Positions 9,369-18,286 of a stretch of DNA of 64,000 nucleotides are shown here, piece by piece (position 1 is the stretch's first letter; every line of letters begins with the position of its first letter). The notes beneath the pieces were generated by a model that saw only the letters and a program-made list of their open reading frames with translations, ran no database searches and was not told the origin of the DNA. A program made the position numbers and the translations under genes. The DNA comes from Marivivens niveibacter. GTDB lineage: Bacteria > Pseudomonadota > Alphaproteobacteria > Rhodobacterales > Rhodobacteraceae. The stretch covers positions 310,001-374,000 of the forward strand of contig NZ_MSPP01000001.1 of NCBI RefSeq assembly GCF_002150005.2, written 5' to 3'.

Positions 9369-9391
9369 AACTGACAATAAAGTTGTCGGTT
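9369..9391 (-). promoter_or_regulatory. Imperfect 9-bp inverted repeat upstream of hupD
   Basis: The arms AACTGACAA and TTGTCGGTT are separated by five bases; eight of nine positions pair. The centre lies about 66 bases upstream of the hupD start. The spacing and symmetry suit a dimeric regulator. It reads CAA-N5-TTG, not the TTG-N5-CAA reported for R. capsulatus HupR, so the binding protein is not identified. Confidence 0.35.
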
Positions 9392-9459
9392 TTCCGGTGG
9401 CAGAAAAACGTACACTTATGAGAAAATTCGCTAACCCCCTGTCCAAATGGCACTTTTTT

Positions 9460-9475
9460 GTATGCAATGGGATGC
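9460..9475 (-). promoter_or_regulatory. 16-bp motif shared with the hupS upstream region (copy before hupD)
   Basis: On the minus strand this reads GCATCCCATTGCATAC. The copy upstream of hupS reads GTATCCCATTGTATGC; 13 of 16 bases agree and the core ATCCCATTG is identical. It lies about 145-160 bases upstream of the hupD start. A common activator such as HupR is an inference. Confidence 0.4.
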
Positions 9476-9555
9476 CGCGTAGCAGCATATTGAGATATTA
9501 ACTTTCATAATAGCTTCAAATTGAAAGGTTAGTTTGCACTATGAATGTAGCGCAA

Positions 9556-9583
9556 CAAAAAACGGGCACCGAAGTGCCCGTTT
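9556..9583 (-). terminator. Rho-independent terminator after hupC
   Basis: In the minus direction a perfect 10-bp stem (AAACGGGCAC / GTGCCCGTTT) with a TTCG loop is followed by a run of T residues. It begins 27 bases after the hupC stop. It should end the hupS-hupL-hupC transcript and separates it from hupD onward. Confidence 0.85.
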
Positions 9584-9609
9584 GAATCGCCGATAACCTA
9601 ATGGGAGAG

Positions 9610-10386
9610 TTATTCGGGACGATCGTCTTTGAATGTCCGTGTGCCAGAAATCATGGTCGAAACCATGGACTGGCGGGACATGATGTCTTCGCGGATGGCG
9701 ACGTAGATGTGGATGATCATAAAGATGATGATGAACCACATGCCCAGATGGTGCACACTGTGCAGGATCTGCGTGTTACCGACCCAACCGATCAACCATC
9801 CCATGACGTTATGCGACAGCGAACCGGCTTGCGCGCCTTCGGCGTATAGCGCCCAGCCTGTGATGATCATGAACGACAGGCCCAGAGTCATGAAGAAAAA
9901 CATCGCTACCTGTGCCAGCGGGTTGTGACCCACGTATTTCTTGGGCTCTTTTTCCAAGAACAGATACCAACGAATTTCGAACGCGATCTCTTTCCACCAT
10001 TCTTTGTTAGTCAGCGGTAAATAAAACAGCTGTTTGGAATGGTGGTTGCCGACAATCGCCCAATAGATACGGCCGAAAAAGGCAACGGTCATGATCTGAG
10101 CCGCCGCAAAGTGACCGAACCGCATATAGCCCATGACAAACTGATACGTGGCTTCGGCGAAATTCATCGACGGCAGCGGCGACGCAATGAACCAACCTGT
10201 AAAGATCAGCACCACGATGCACAGCGCATTCAGCCAGTGCCACAGACGCACGGGCCATTCGTAAACGAATACGGAGGTGCGAACGCGGATGCTTTCGATG
10301 TCTTCGGCAGTCGCGTCACCGGTCAACTGCGAAGTGCGCAGCGGATCGACGTCACGGTTGGGGGTGTGAATGGACTGGTCTGACAT
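9610..10386 (-). CDS. hupC: HupC, diheme cytochrome b subunit of uptake hydrogenase
   Basis: 258 aa integral membrane protein that anchors HupSL to the periplasmic face of the inner membrane and passes electrons to quinone. After a hydrophilic N-terminus of about 40 residues there are four hydrophobic segments (roughly 50-70, 90-115, 160-185, 205-230). Candidate heme histidines are in LWHWLN, FGHFAA, ILHSVHHLGMW and IIHIYVA. The start is 3 bases after the small HupE-like ORF, and a terminator follows. Confidence 0.95.
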   Translation of the reverse strand: MSDQSIHTPNRDVDPLRTSQLTGDATAEDIESIRVRTSVFVYEWPVRLWHWLNALCIVVLIFTGWFIASPLPSMNFAEATYQFVMGYMRFGHFAAAQIMTVAFFGRIYWAIVGNHHSKQLFYLPLTNKEWWKEIAFEIRWYLFLEKEPKKYVGHNPLAQVAMFFFMTLGLSFMIITGWALYAEGAQAGSLSHNVMGWLIGWVGNTQILHSVHHLGMWFIIIFMIIHIYVAIREDIMSRQSMVSTMISGTRTFKDDRPE

Positions 10387-10389
10387 GGA

Positions 10390-10569
10390 TCACTCCTTTT
10401 GAAAGAAGGTGCGGATACCAAACAGAACAGCGGCCAATGCGATCACGCCCAGCCCGTGCAGCGGCGATAGGGTCCAGTGTGCAACGCCCGAAAGCGCTGC
10501 ATCATGGCCCGAGTGTGCTGCCGCGGACGTCGCGGACAGCATCAGGATCGAGGTTGCGATTTTTTTCAT
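10390..10569 (-). CDS. 59-aa membrane protein resembling the N-terminus of HupE (mini-HupE)
   Basis: This ORF fills the gap between hupL (15 bases upstream) and hupC (3 bases downstream). It has an ATG preceded by a GAGGAG ribosome binding site. The product starts MKKIATSILMLSATSAAA, a signal-peptide-like segment, then HSGHDAALSGVAHWTLSPLH, then one hydrophobic helix (about residues 38-52) and a short charged tail FFQKE. The AHSGH...GxxH...SPLHGL spacing resembles the start of HupE/UreJ nickel/cobalt transporters (AHxGH...GxxHPxxGxDH). Only the first helix is present and the GxDH acid/His pair is replaced by GLGV. Expression is very likely given the packing; function is unknown. Confidence 0.75.
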   Translation of the reverse strand: MKKIATSILMLSATSAAAHSGHDAALSGVAHWTLSPLHGLGVIALAAVLFGIRTFFQKE

Positions 10570-10584
10570 GTGTACGGTCTCCTC

Positions 10585-12375
<1,791 letters not shown>

Positions 12376-12378
12376 GCC

Positions 12379-13467
12379 TTATGCCTCCTCTTTCTTGTCT
12401 TGAGTTTTTCGTTGGGCGGCTTTCAGCGCGGAAATCGCGGCATGGGCGGCAACGCCTGCGCCAACGACGCCAGCGGCAGCGGTGCCGATTTGGTCAGCGT
12501 TCTTTTCAATGCCGAATTGGGTCAGATCGGTGACGCGGTCGTAGAAGGACCCCTGATCCCAGAACCCGTCTTCGGAACAGCCGATACAGCCGTGACCCGA
12601 TTGAATCGGGAACGACACGCCTTCGTTCCAGCGAACGGTCGAACATGCGTTGTAGGTGGTCGGGCCTTTGCAGCCCATTTTGTATAGGCAGTACCCTTTA
12701 CGGGCGTTTTCGTCGTCCCATGTTTCGACAAACTGACCAGCGTCGAAATGCGGACGGCGGTAGCATTTGTCGTGAATACGCTGACCATAGAACATCGCAG
12801 GGCGGCCCTGACGGTCTAGTTCTGGCAGACGGTCAAAGGTCAGCATGTAGGTGATAACACCTGTCATAACTTCAGCGATTGGCGGGCAGCCTGGAACTTT
12901 GATGATCGGTTTGTCCGTGATCACCTTGTGAACTGGGGTCGCCTGTGTCGGGTTCGGTTTCGCAGCCTGAACGCAGCCATAAGACGCACACGCGCCCCAC
13001 GAAATCACGGCTTTTGCGTGTTTCGCAGCGTGTTTCAGCTGTTCAACGAATGGCTTACCACCAACGATACAGAACATGCCGTCTTCGTTCAGGGGTGGGT
13101 TGCCTTCGACCGCTAGGATGTAGTTGCCTTTGTATTTCTCGATGGTTTCTTCCAGCGCGGCTTCGGCGTGGTGACCTGCAGCGGCCATCAGCGTTTCCGA
13201 ATAGTCCAAGCTGATCATCGACAGAACAACGTCTTTGGCCAGTGGGTGTGCACCGCGGATGAACGATTCCGAACAGCAGGTACATTCCAGACCGTTCACC
13301 CAGATAACAGGCGTACGTGGTTTGGTTTCCATAGCATGCGCGATTTGCGGTACAAAGCTTGGGCCCAATCCCAATGCCGAGGCCGTCAACGAGCAGTATT
13401 TCATGAAGGAGCGGCGGGTAATACCCTGCTTACGCATCACTTCGTAGAACGTTTCAATTTGCGACAA
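12379..13467 (-). CDS. hupS: HupS, uptake [NiFe]-hydrogenase small subunit, O2-tolerant type
   Basis: 362 aa Fe-S subunit. A Tat signal (RRSFMK, residues 18-23) ends at AHA before Met46. Numbered from Met46, cysteines fall at 17, 19, 20, 115, 120 and 149, the six that bind the [4Fe-3S] proximal cluster of O2-tolerant group 1d enzymes. Further His/Cys ligands for the medial and distal clusters follow ([23 protein letters not shown]). A C-terminal hydrophobic anchor lies at about 322-345. The start codon is TTG at 13467, backed by a strong GGGAGGG ribosome binding site 5 bases upstream and by the family-typical N-terminus [19 protein letters not shown]. Confidence 0.96.
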   Translation of the reverse strand: MSQIETFYEVMRKQGITRRSFMKYCSLTASALGLGPSFVPQIAHAMETKPRTPVIWVNGLECTCCSESFIRGAHPLAKDVVLSMISLDYSETLMAAAGHHAEAALEETIEKYKGNYILAVEGNPPLNEDGMFCIVGGKPFVEQLKHAAKHAKAVISWGACASYGCVQAAKPNPTQATPVHKVITDKPIIKVPGCPPIAEVMTGVITYMLTFDRLPELDRQGRPAMFYGQRIHDKCYRRPHFDAGQFVETWDDENARKGYCLYKMGCKGPTTYNACSTVRWNEGVSFPIQSGHGCIGCSEDGFWDQGSFYDRVTDLTQFGIEKNADQIGTAAAGVVGAGVAAHAAISALKAAQRKTQDKKEEA

Positions 13468-13545
13468 TTGTCCCTCCCGTTTGATTCAGGCCCCGTGGCG
13501 CGGACGCACTAAGGGCATTGTGTTTCTAAAAATGCGGGGGAGGCA

Positions 13546-13561
13546 GCGGTAAGAATACCGC
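13546..13561 (-). promoter_or_regulatory. Perfect palindrome GCGGTA-N4-TACCGC upstream of hupS
   Basis: Two 6-bp arms with a 4-base spacer, centred about 86 bases upstream of the hupS start. It could be an operator or a short mRNA hairpin in the leader. There is no T run, so it is not a terminator for hypF. Confidence 0.4.
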
Positions 13562-13576
13562 ATTGTGGCGGTTATC

Positions 13577-13592
13577 GCATACAATGGGATAC
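13577..13592 (-). promoter_or_regulatory. 16-bp motif shared with the hupD upstream region (copy before hupS)
   Basis: On the minus strand it reads GTATCCCATTGTATGC, 110-125 bases upstream of the hupS start. A partial second copy (TAACCCATTG, about 13604-13613) lies 22 bases further upstream, close to two helical turns. That is the arrangement expected for an NtrC-like activator binding as two dimers. The activator identity is inferred. Confidence 0.45.
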
Positions 13593-13671
13593 AGTATTTA
13601 ATTCAATGGGTTATGGGGGTGTTGCTGCGGCTGCAAGCGGTTGTTTGCTAACCGACTTTCTGTCTGGATGG

Positions 13672-15870
13672 TTAGATGGTTTTCGCCGCTGCAATCATTG
13701 CCTGACCAAAGGCCAACCCGCCATCATTGGCAGGGATACGGCGATGAATCAGAACGGGTAGGTCGTCCAAAGCATTGCAAACCATCTGCAAAAGCGCTGC
13801 GTTTTGAAAACATCCACCCGACAATGCGATTGCCTGTGCTTGGCCCGATTGAACCAAGTCTCGCGCCTGTGCGGCAAAAACCTTCGCCAGCCCCAGATGG
13901 AACCGTGCGGCAATTTTTTCGCGCGAGGTATCTGCGCGCAGGTCATCGTTGATCTGCTGCCAGATCGGCGCAGGATCAATCTGTCGGTTGCTGACCCGAA
14001 ACGCATATCCGTGCTTTTCGGCTGGATCGATCAGTGCTTCTAGCCGCATCGCGGCTTCGCCTTCGAATGACTGACCCATCGGGCAGATCCCTAACACCGC
14101 AGCGACAGCATCAAACAGGCGTCCGGCGCTGGATGACATCGGCGCGTTCAGGCCCTTTGCCACCGCGTGGCGCAAAATATCCCTAGGCGCGTTGGGGAAT
14201 AGATTATCGGCCCAGTCGGACAGCCCCGCCTGATCCAGCCGCACCATCGCGTTTCGCCATGGTTCACGCGCCGCCATATCGCCGCCCGCCAATGGCGCAG
14301 GGGAAAGACCGCCCATGTGGTCAAATCCACGATAGTCGCCCAGCAATATTTCACCGCCCCATAGCGTGCCATCAGGGCCCAGCCCTGTACCGTCCATGAT
14401 CAGCCCAACGACTTTGCCGCCGTCCAGCGGCCATAGGTTTTCGCCCATGCAGGCCGCCATATGGGCGTGGTGGTGCCACACCTCGATCTGCTCTACGCTT
14501 TGGGTCTGCGCAAATTGGGTCGATCGATATCCCGCATGGGCGTCAACAGCCGCGAAAGCAGGGGAATGATCGAACAGGGCTGAATAATCCGCAACGGCCT
14601 TTTCAAATTCGATCCCGCATAGCAGATCGTCCAGGTCGCCCATGTGGTGACCCAACAAAGCCTGCCCGTTTTTCGTCAAACAGATCGCGGACTTCATCTG
14701 CCCGCCGTATGCAATGATGGGCTTTGATTGTTCAAAGCCGGGGGGGAGCGGAAATGTCCCCGGCACACGCCCTCGCGCGCGGCGCAGAACCATCGGCGGA
14801 TCGGCCCGTTCGACGCTATCATCCAGCCGCCGCTGAATGTCACGGTTATGCATGACAAAGGCATCGGCAAATTGGCCTAGCTTTTCGCGCGCTTCGTCAT
14901 TGCCGATGACCTGCGGTTCACCCGACAGGTTACCAGACGTCATGACCAGCGGGCGCTGGATCGCGTCCAATATCAAGTGGTGGAGCGGCGTATAGGGCAG
15001 CATCCATCCCAACTGCGTCTGACCGGGTGCAAGGCCGTCTGGCAGCGGCGCGGCCTTGTTCAACAACACAATCGGGGCGGCTGGGTCGCTGATCAATTCA
15101 CGGGCTGAATCGCTGATCCGCGCATAGGTTTCGATCACGTCGATGGGTCCCATCAGCGCCAGTGGTTTGGTCGGGCGATGTTTGCGACGGCGCAATTCTG
15201 CAATGGCGTCGGGATTGGTCGCGTCACAACACAGGTGAAACCCGCCCAAACCTTTGATCGCGATGATTTGCCCGTCCAACAATCGGCGCGCAGCATCGGC
15301 GATTGGGTCCACTGCCGCTGGTTCGATCAAGACATGCGGCCCGCACGCAGGGCAGGCGATGGGCTGTGCGTGAAACCGCCTGTCAGCAGGATTGCCATAT
15401 TCGGCGGCGCAATCATCGCACATGTCGAATGTTGCCATGGACGTTTGCGCACGATCATAGGGCAGCTGTTTCAATATCGTGAAACGCGGCCCGCAATGTG
15501 TGCAATTGGTAAAGGCATATCCGTGCCTGCGACCCGCGCTGCGGATTTCCGTGACGCAATCGGGGCAGGTGGCTGCATCCGGCGTTACGCGTGTTTCTGC
15601 ACCTTTTGCGCCACTTTGGGCGATGGTAAACCCTTTTCCCAATGCCGCATCAATCTCTGACACCTCAACCGCGTCGATCCGCGCTAGCTGAGGAGTTTCC
15701 GCCCGTATCGCATTCAGAAACCCATCATCGACGCAGACGCAACGGATCAATACGCCTTCGGCATCGTTGCGCACGTCCCCTTCAATGCCAAAACGCTGGG
15801 CGAGCTGCCAGATAAAGGGCCGAAACCCGACGCCTTGGACTTGGCCCCGAATGCGGATTTGAAACGCCAT
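13672..15870 (-). CDS. hypF: HypF, carbamoyltransferase for hydrogenase cyanide ligand synthesis
   Basis: 732 aa. HypF turns carbamoyl phosphate and ATP into a carbamoyl group placed on HypE. Domains in order: acylphosphatase (about 1-90, GQVQGVGFRPF), paired zinc fingers (CPDC, CTHC, CDDC, CPAC, about 100-180), a YrdC-like domain (about 190-370), and a Kae1-like domain with HHHAHMAACMGE and SGGCFQN. The ATG at 15870 overlaps the hupV stop (TGATG) and gives the standard N-terminus MAFQIRIRG. It is placed between hupV and hupS as in R. capsulatus. Confidence 0.96.
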   Translation of the reverse strand: MAFQIRIRGQVQGVGFRPFIWQLAQRFGIEGDVRNDAEGVLIRCVCVDDGFLNAIRAETPQLARIDAVEVSEIDAALGKGFTIAQSGAKGAETRVTPDAATCPDCVTEIRSAGRRHGYAFTNCTHCGPRFTILKQLPYDRAQTSMATFDMCDDCAAEYGNPADRRFHAQPIACPACGPHVLIEPAAVDPIADAARRLLDGQIIAIKGLGGFHLCCDATNPDAIAELRRRKHRPTKPLALMGPIDVIETYARISDSARELISDPAAPIVLLNKAAPLPDGLAPGQTQLGWMLPYTPLHHLILDAIQRPLVMTSGNLSGEPQVIGNDEAREKLGQFADAFVMHNRDIQRRLDDSVERADPPMVLRRARGRVPGTFPLPPGFEQSKPIIAYGGQMKSAICLTKNGQALLGHHMGDLDDLLCGIEFEKAVADYSALFDHSPAFAAVDAHAGYRSTQFAQTQSVEQIEVWHHHAHMAACMGENLWPLDGGKVVGLIMDGTGLGPDGTLWGGEILLGDYRGFDHMGGLSPAPLAGGDMAAREPWRNAMVRLDQAGLSDWADNLFPNAPRDILRHAVAKGLNAPMSSSAGRLFDAVAAVLGICPMGQSFEGEAAMRLEALIDPAEKHGYAFRVSNRQIDPAPIWQQINDDLRADTSREKIAARFHLGLAKVFAAQARDLVQSGQAQAIALSGGCFQNAALLQMVCNALDDLPVLIHRRIPANDGGLAFGQAMIAAAKTI

Positions 15871-17297
15871 CAGTGGACCGTGCACACCATACAAGGGTCA
15901 AAGCTGCGCACGATGTGCTGCACGGCGATGGGGGTTTCTTCGCCGTCGCCAACGGGCGCGCCGACCAGCGCCGCCTCTAACGGGCCGGGGTTGCCTGCCG
16001 CATCGCGTGGGCCGAAATTCCAAGTGGTGGGGGCGATGATCTGATAGCCCGTGATCTTGCCATTATCGAACTTTGTCCAATGGCCCAAGGCGCCACGGGC
16101 GGCTTCGACCAGCCCTTGGCCTTGGCCCGATTTAGGCATGTCCCAGTGACCCATAAAACGATCCTTTGGGTCAATTTGCGCGGCCAAATCCTCTAGCAAC
16201 ATTTGGGTGCGTGCGATTTCGATCAGGCGGCCAACAACGCGGGCCATGGCCGATGGACGATCTGCCAAATCACGGGCCAGCGGATTGCCATCGATGATCT
16301 GACGGGCAAAGGCCCCCGTTTCGATGGTCTGCCCGTTCAGTCGCGGAGCCTTACACCAGCTGTAGGCATCGTCGCGCATGTCCTCATCAGGGGCTGTGCG
16401 CCCATCAGCGGGGTGGGCCGTTTCGCCCAGCATCCACGCGTGACTGATATCTTCGGTGATTTGGGCGGTGTCGACGTCATGCAGTCCTCCATCCCACATA
16501 CCCGCCGCAAAGGCACGTTTTCCGGGCAGAGGATAGGCGCCAAAGGACATGAAACGCCCAGGTCCCATTCCGATATCATCCAGCCCAGTATCTGCGGCTA
16601 TTCTTAAAAACAGGCCCGCGTCCCCAGCCGTCCAGTCCATCAGGCTGTCGCGTGCGCTAAGCGCGGCAAACTGTTCCGTTGGCGCGCCGAACAAGGTGGT
16701 TTCCAGATATCGGCGGCAACTGCGTAGCGCGGTTTGAATGCGGACTTTGTCAGACAGGGTGGGCGCTTTGGTCACGCCGGCGGGTTGGATCGCCAATGTG
16801 TGGGGCCATTTGCCGCCCAATAGGCCGACGATATGCAGCAGTTCGGCGCGGGCAGTAACAGCGTCGCGGGCGGCGGAGCCCTGTTGTGCTGTGAACCGCG
16901 CGACGGCCTGATCGTGCCACGTGCGGTCCGCGTAAACGGGGCGGGCGAAATCGGGCATGAAGAAAAGGTTGAAATGGGTCAGGTGATCGGCAAGGTTTTC
17001 GACCGCATGCAGGATCGCCGCGATCAACATCCCCTGATCGGGCATTTCTGCCCAAGCCGCATCCGCCAGCGCAAATGCCGCCGCCGCCGATTGGCTGATC
17101 GAACAGATCCCGCAAATGCGCGGCGTGATGGTCAGCGCGTCGCGTGGGTCTTTACCCAGCATCATCATTTCAAACCCGCGAAACAGCGGCGAATTGGTGT
17201 AGGCCGCCGCGACTGCGCCATCGCGGACGTCTAGACGGACCTCTAGGTCGCCTTCGACACGGTTGAAGGGGCCAACAAGCAAATTTCGGTCGGTCAT
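15870..17297 (-). CDS. hupV: HupV, large subunit of the H2-sensing regulatory hydrogenase
   Basis: 475 aa. Together with HupU it senses H2 and controls HupT. L1 reads PRICGICSIS (Cys62, Cys65) and L2 is DPCMVCTVH at the very C-terminus. The protein stops at that His, so no peptide needs removal by HupD, as expected for HupV/HoxC sensors. Ile64 between the L1 cysteines and Phe112 in HFNLFF are the bulky gas-channel residues of regulatory hydrogenases. The ATG at 17297 overlaps the hupU stop; a longer upstream frame is within hupU. Confidence 0.95.
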   Translation of the reverse strand: MTDRNLLVGPFNRVEGDLEVRLDVRDGAVAAAYTNSPLFRGFEMMMLGKDPRDALTITPRICGICSISQSAAAAFALADAAWAEMPDQGMLIAAILHAVENLADHLTHFNLFFMPDFARPVYADRTWHDQAVARFTAQQGSAARDAVTARAELLHIVGLLGGKWPHTLAIQPAGVTKAPTLSDKVRIQTALRSCRRYLETTLFGAPTEQFAALSARDSLMDWTAGDAGLFLRIAADTGLDDIGMGPGRFMSFGAYPLPGKRAFAAGMWDGGLHDVDTAQITEDISHAWMLGETAHPADGRTAPDEDMRDDAYSWCKAPRLNGQTIETGAFARQIIDGNPLARDLADRPSAMARVVGRLIEIARTQMLLEDLAAQIDPKDRFMGHWDMPKSGQGQGLVEAARGALGHWTKFDNGKITGYQIIAPTTWNFGPRDAAGNPGPLEAALVGAPVGDGEETPIAVQHIVRSFDPCMVCTVH

Positions 17298-18286
17298 GAT
17301 TTGGGTACACGCAAGGTTGGAGGCACGTCGATCCGGTCGCTTTCGGCGTTTGTGGCGATGCGGTTGGGTGTCGCGGCCTTGGACAGGGACGCCAGCGCCA
17401 TGAACCACGCTTTGGGCATGTCGGTGGGCAGGCCCACGGGAATGCCCGCGATTTTAGGCGTTTCGGTAAAGCTATGGCGCGGTTCTTCGAATTCGGGGGC
17501 GGTGCAGTTAATGCAGGGATATCCGCCGCGCGTACACGATCCTGATCCGTTCCACGGGCGGATGTTGCAATCGCCCACGGCTTGGGTCCCAACACAGCCC
17601 AGATGTTCCATCATGCAGCCGATCTGGCTTAGCTCTCGGGCAGAGGCCTTGTATTCGTAGAATTCGTTTTTTGAACAGCCGTGATGCACCAGATGATCGG
17701 CAAATAAACGGGGGCGGCCCATTCCGTCCAGATCAGCGGCGGTTAGGCTGTTATCGGCCAGCATCAGGAACGTTTCGGTGACCCAATCGGGGTGCATCGG
17801 ACAGCCAGAGATGTTGATGACGGGCAGCCCGCCGTGCGCACGGAAATCGGCGTCGAAAATCCCGCCCTGATGCGATCCGTCGAATTGCAGACCAACAGCA
17901 TCGGACGGATTGCCGCCCGCCGTCGTCACACCGCCATAGGCCGCACAGCTGCCCACAGCCACCACGTGTTTTGCGCGCGGGGCCAGCGATGTCACCCAGT
18001 CCAGCAGGGAACGGCCCGTACCCGACAGCATTTGGTATTTGCCCGTGTTGCGCGGGCCGCGTGCGATCGCGCCTTCGACGCATAAGATATCAATCTGGGT
18101 GCGGCCCTGTTCGATGTCGTCCAATAGCGCGCGGACCTCGTGTCCCGTTTCGACGGACAGGGCAGGGTGCCAGACGAATTCGATTCCAGCCGAGCCCAGC
18201 AGATCGAACACATTGGGATTTTCCGCGCACAGCAGCGACATAGTGCAGCCGCCGCAGCCAGAGGCCTGAAGCCATAGGACTTTCAT
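17294..18286 (-). CDS. hupU: HupU, small subunit of the H2-sensing regulatory hydrogenase
   Basis: 330 aa, starting MKVLWLQASGCGGC at the ATG (18286), which overlaps the hupT stop as TGATG. An in-frame TTG one codon earlier is unlikely to be used. There is no Tat signal and no C-terminal anchor, so the protein is cytoplasmic. The proximal cluster motif is CGGC, without the extra cysteines of HupS. Later cysteines (HHGCSKNEFYE, CMMEHLGCVG, CNIRPWNGSGSC, CINC) supply the other clusters. A C-terminal extension of about 50 residues is seen, as in HupU/HoxB, which uses it for kinase contact. Confidence 0.95.
   Translation of the reverse strand: MKVLWLQASGCGGCTMSLLCAENPNVFDLLGSAGIEFVWHPALSVETGHEVRALLDDIEQGRTQIDILCVEGAIARGPRNTGKYQMLSGTGRSLLDWVTSLAPRAKHVVAVGSCAAYGGVTTAGGNPSDAVGLQFDGSHQGGIFDADFRAHGGLPVINISGCPMHPDWVTETFLMLADNSLTAADLDGMGRPRLFADHLVHHGCSKNEFYEYKASARELSQIGCMMEHLGCVGTQAVGDCNIRPWNGSGSCTRGGYPCINCTAPEFEEPRHSFTETPKIAGIPVGLPTDMPKAWFMALASLSKAATPNRIATNAESDRIDVPPTLRVPKS

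Larger units (their letters stand above)
9315..9609 (-). promoter_or_regulatory. Intergenic region between hupC and hupD: terminator, shared motif and dyad
   Basis: This 295-base gap splits the hydrogenase cluster. Going in the minus direction it holds the hupC terminator, then an AT-rich stretch, then the 16-bp motif also seen before hupS, then an inverted repeat about 55-77 bases before the hupD ATG. No convincing -35/-10 pair was recognised. I infer that a hupD promoter lies here. Confidence 0.5.
13468..13671 (-). promoter_or_regulatory. hupS upstream regulatory region
   Basis: This 204-base gap between hypF and hupS probably holds the main structural-gene promoter. It contains a perfect GCGGTA-N4-TACCGC palindrome, a CATTGT-N14-ACAATG dyad (13561-13586), and two direct repeats of CCCATTG 22 bases apart. 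I could not assign -35/-10 or -24/-12 elements with confidence. Confidence 0.55.

Noticed and set aside
13468-13671. sigma54 (-24/-12) promoter for hupS
   Set aside because: No GG-N10-GC pair in a good context was found, and HupR lacks the sigma54 contact loop.
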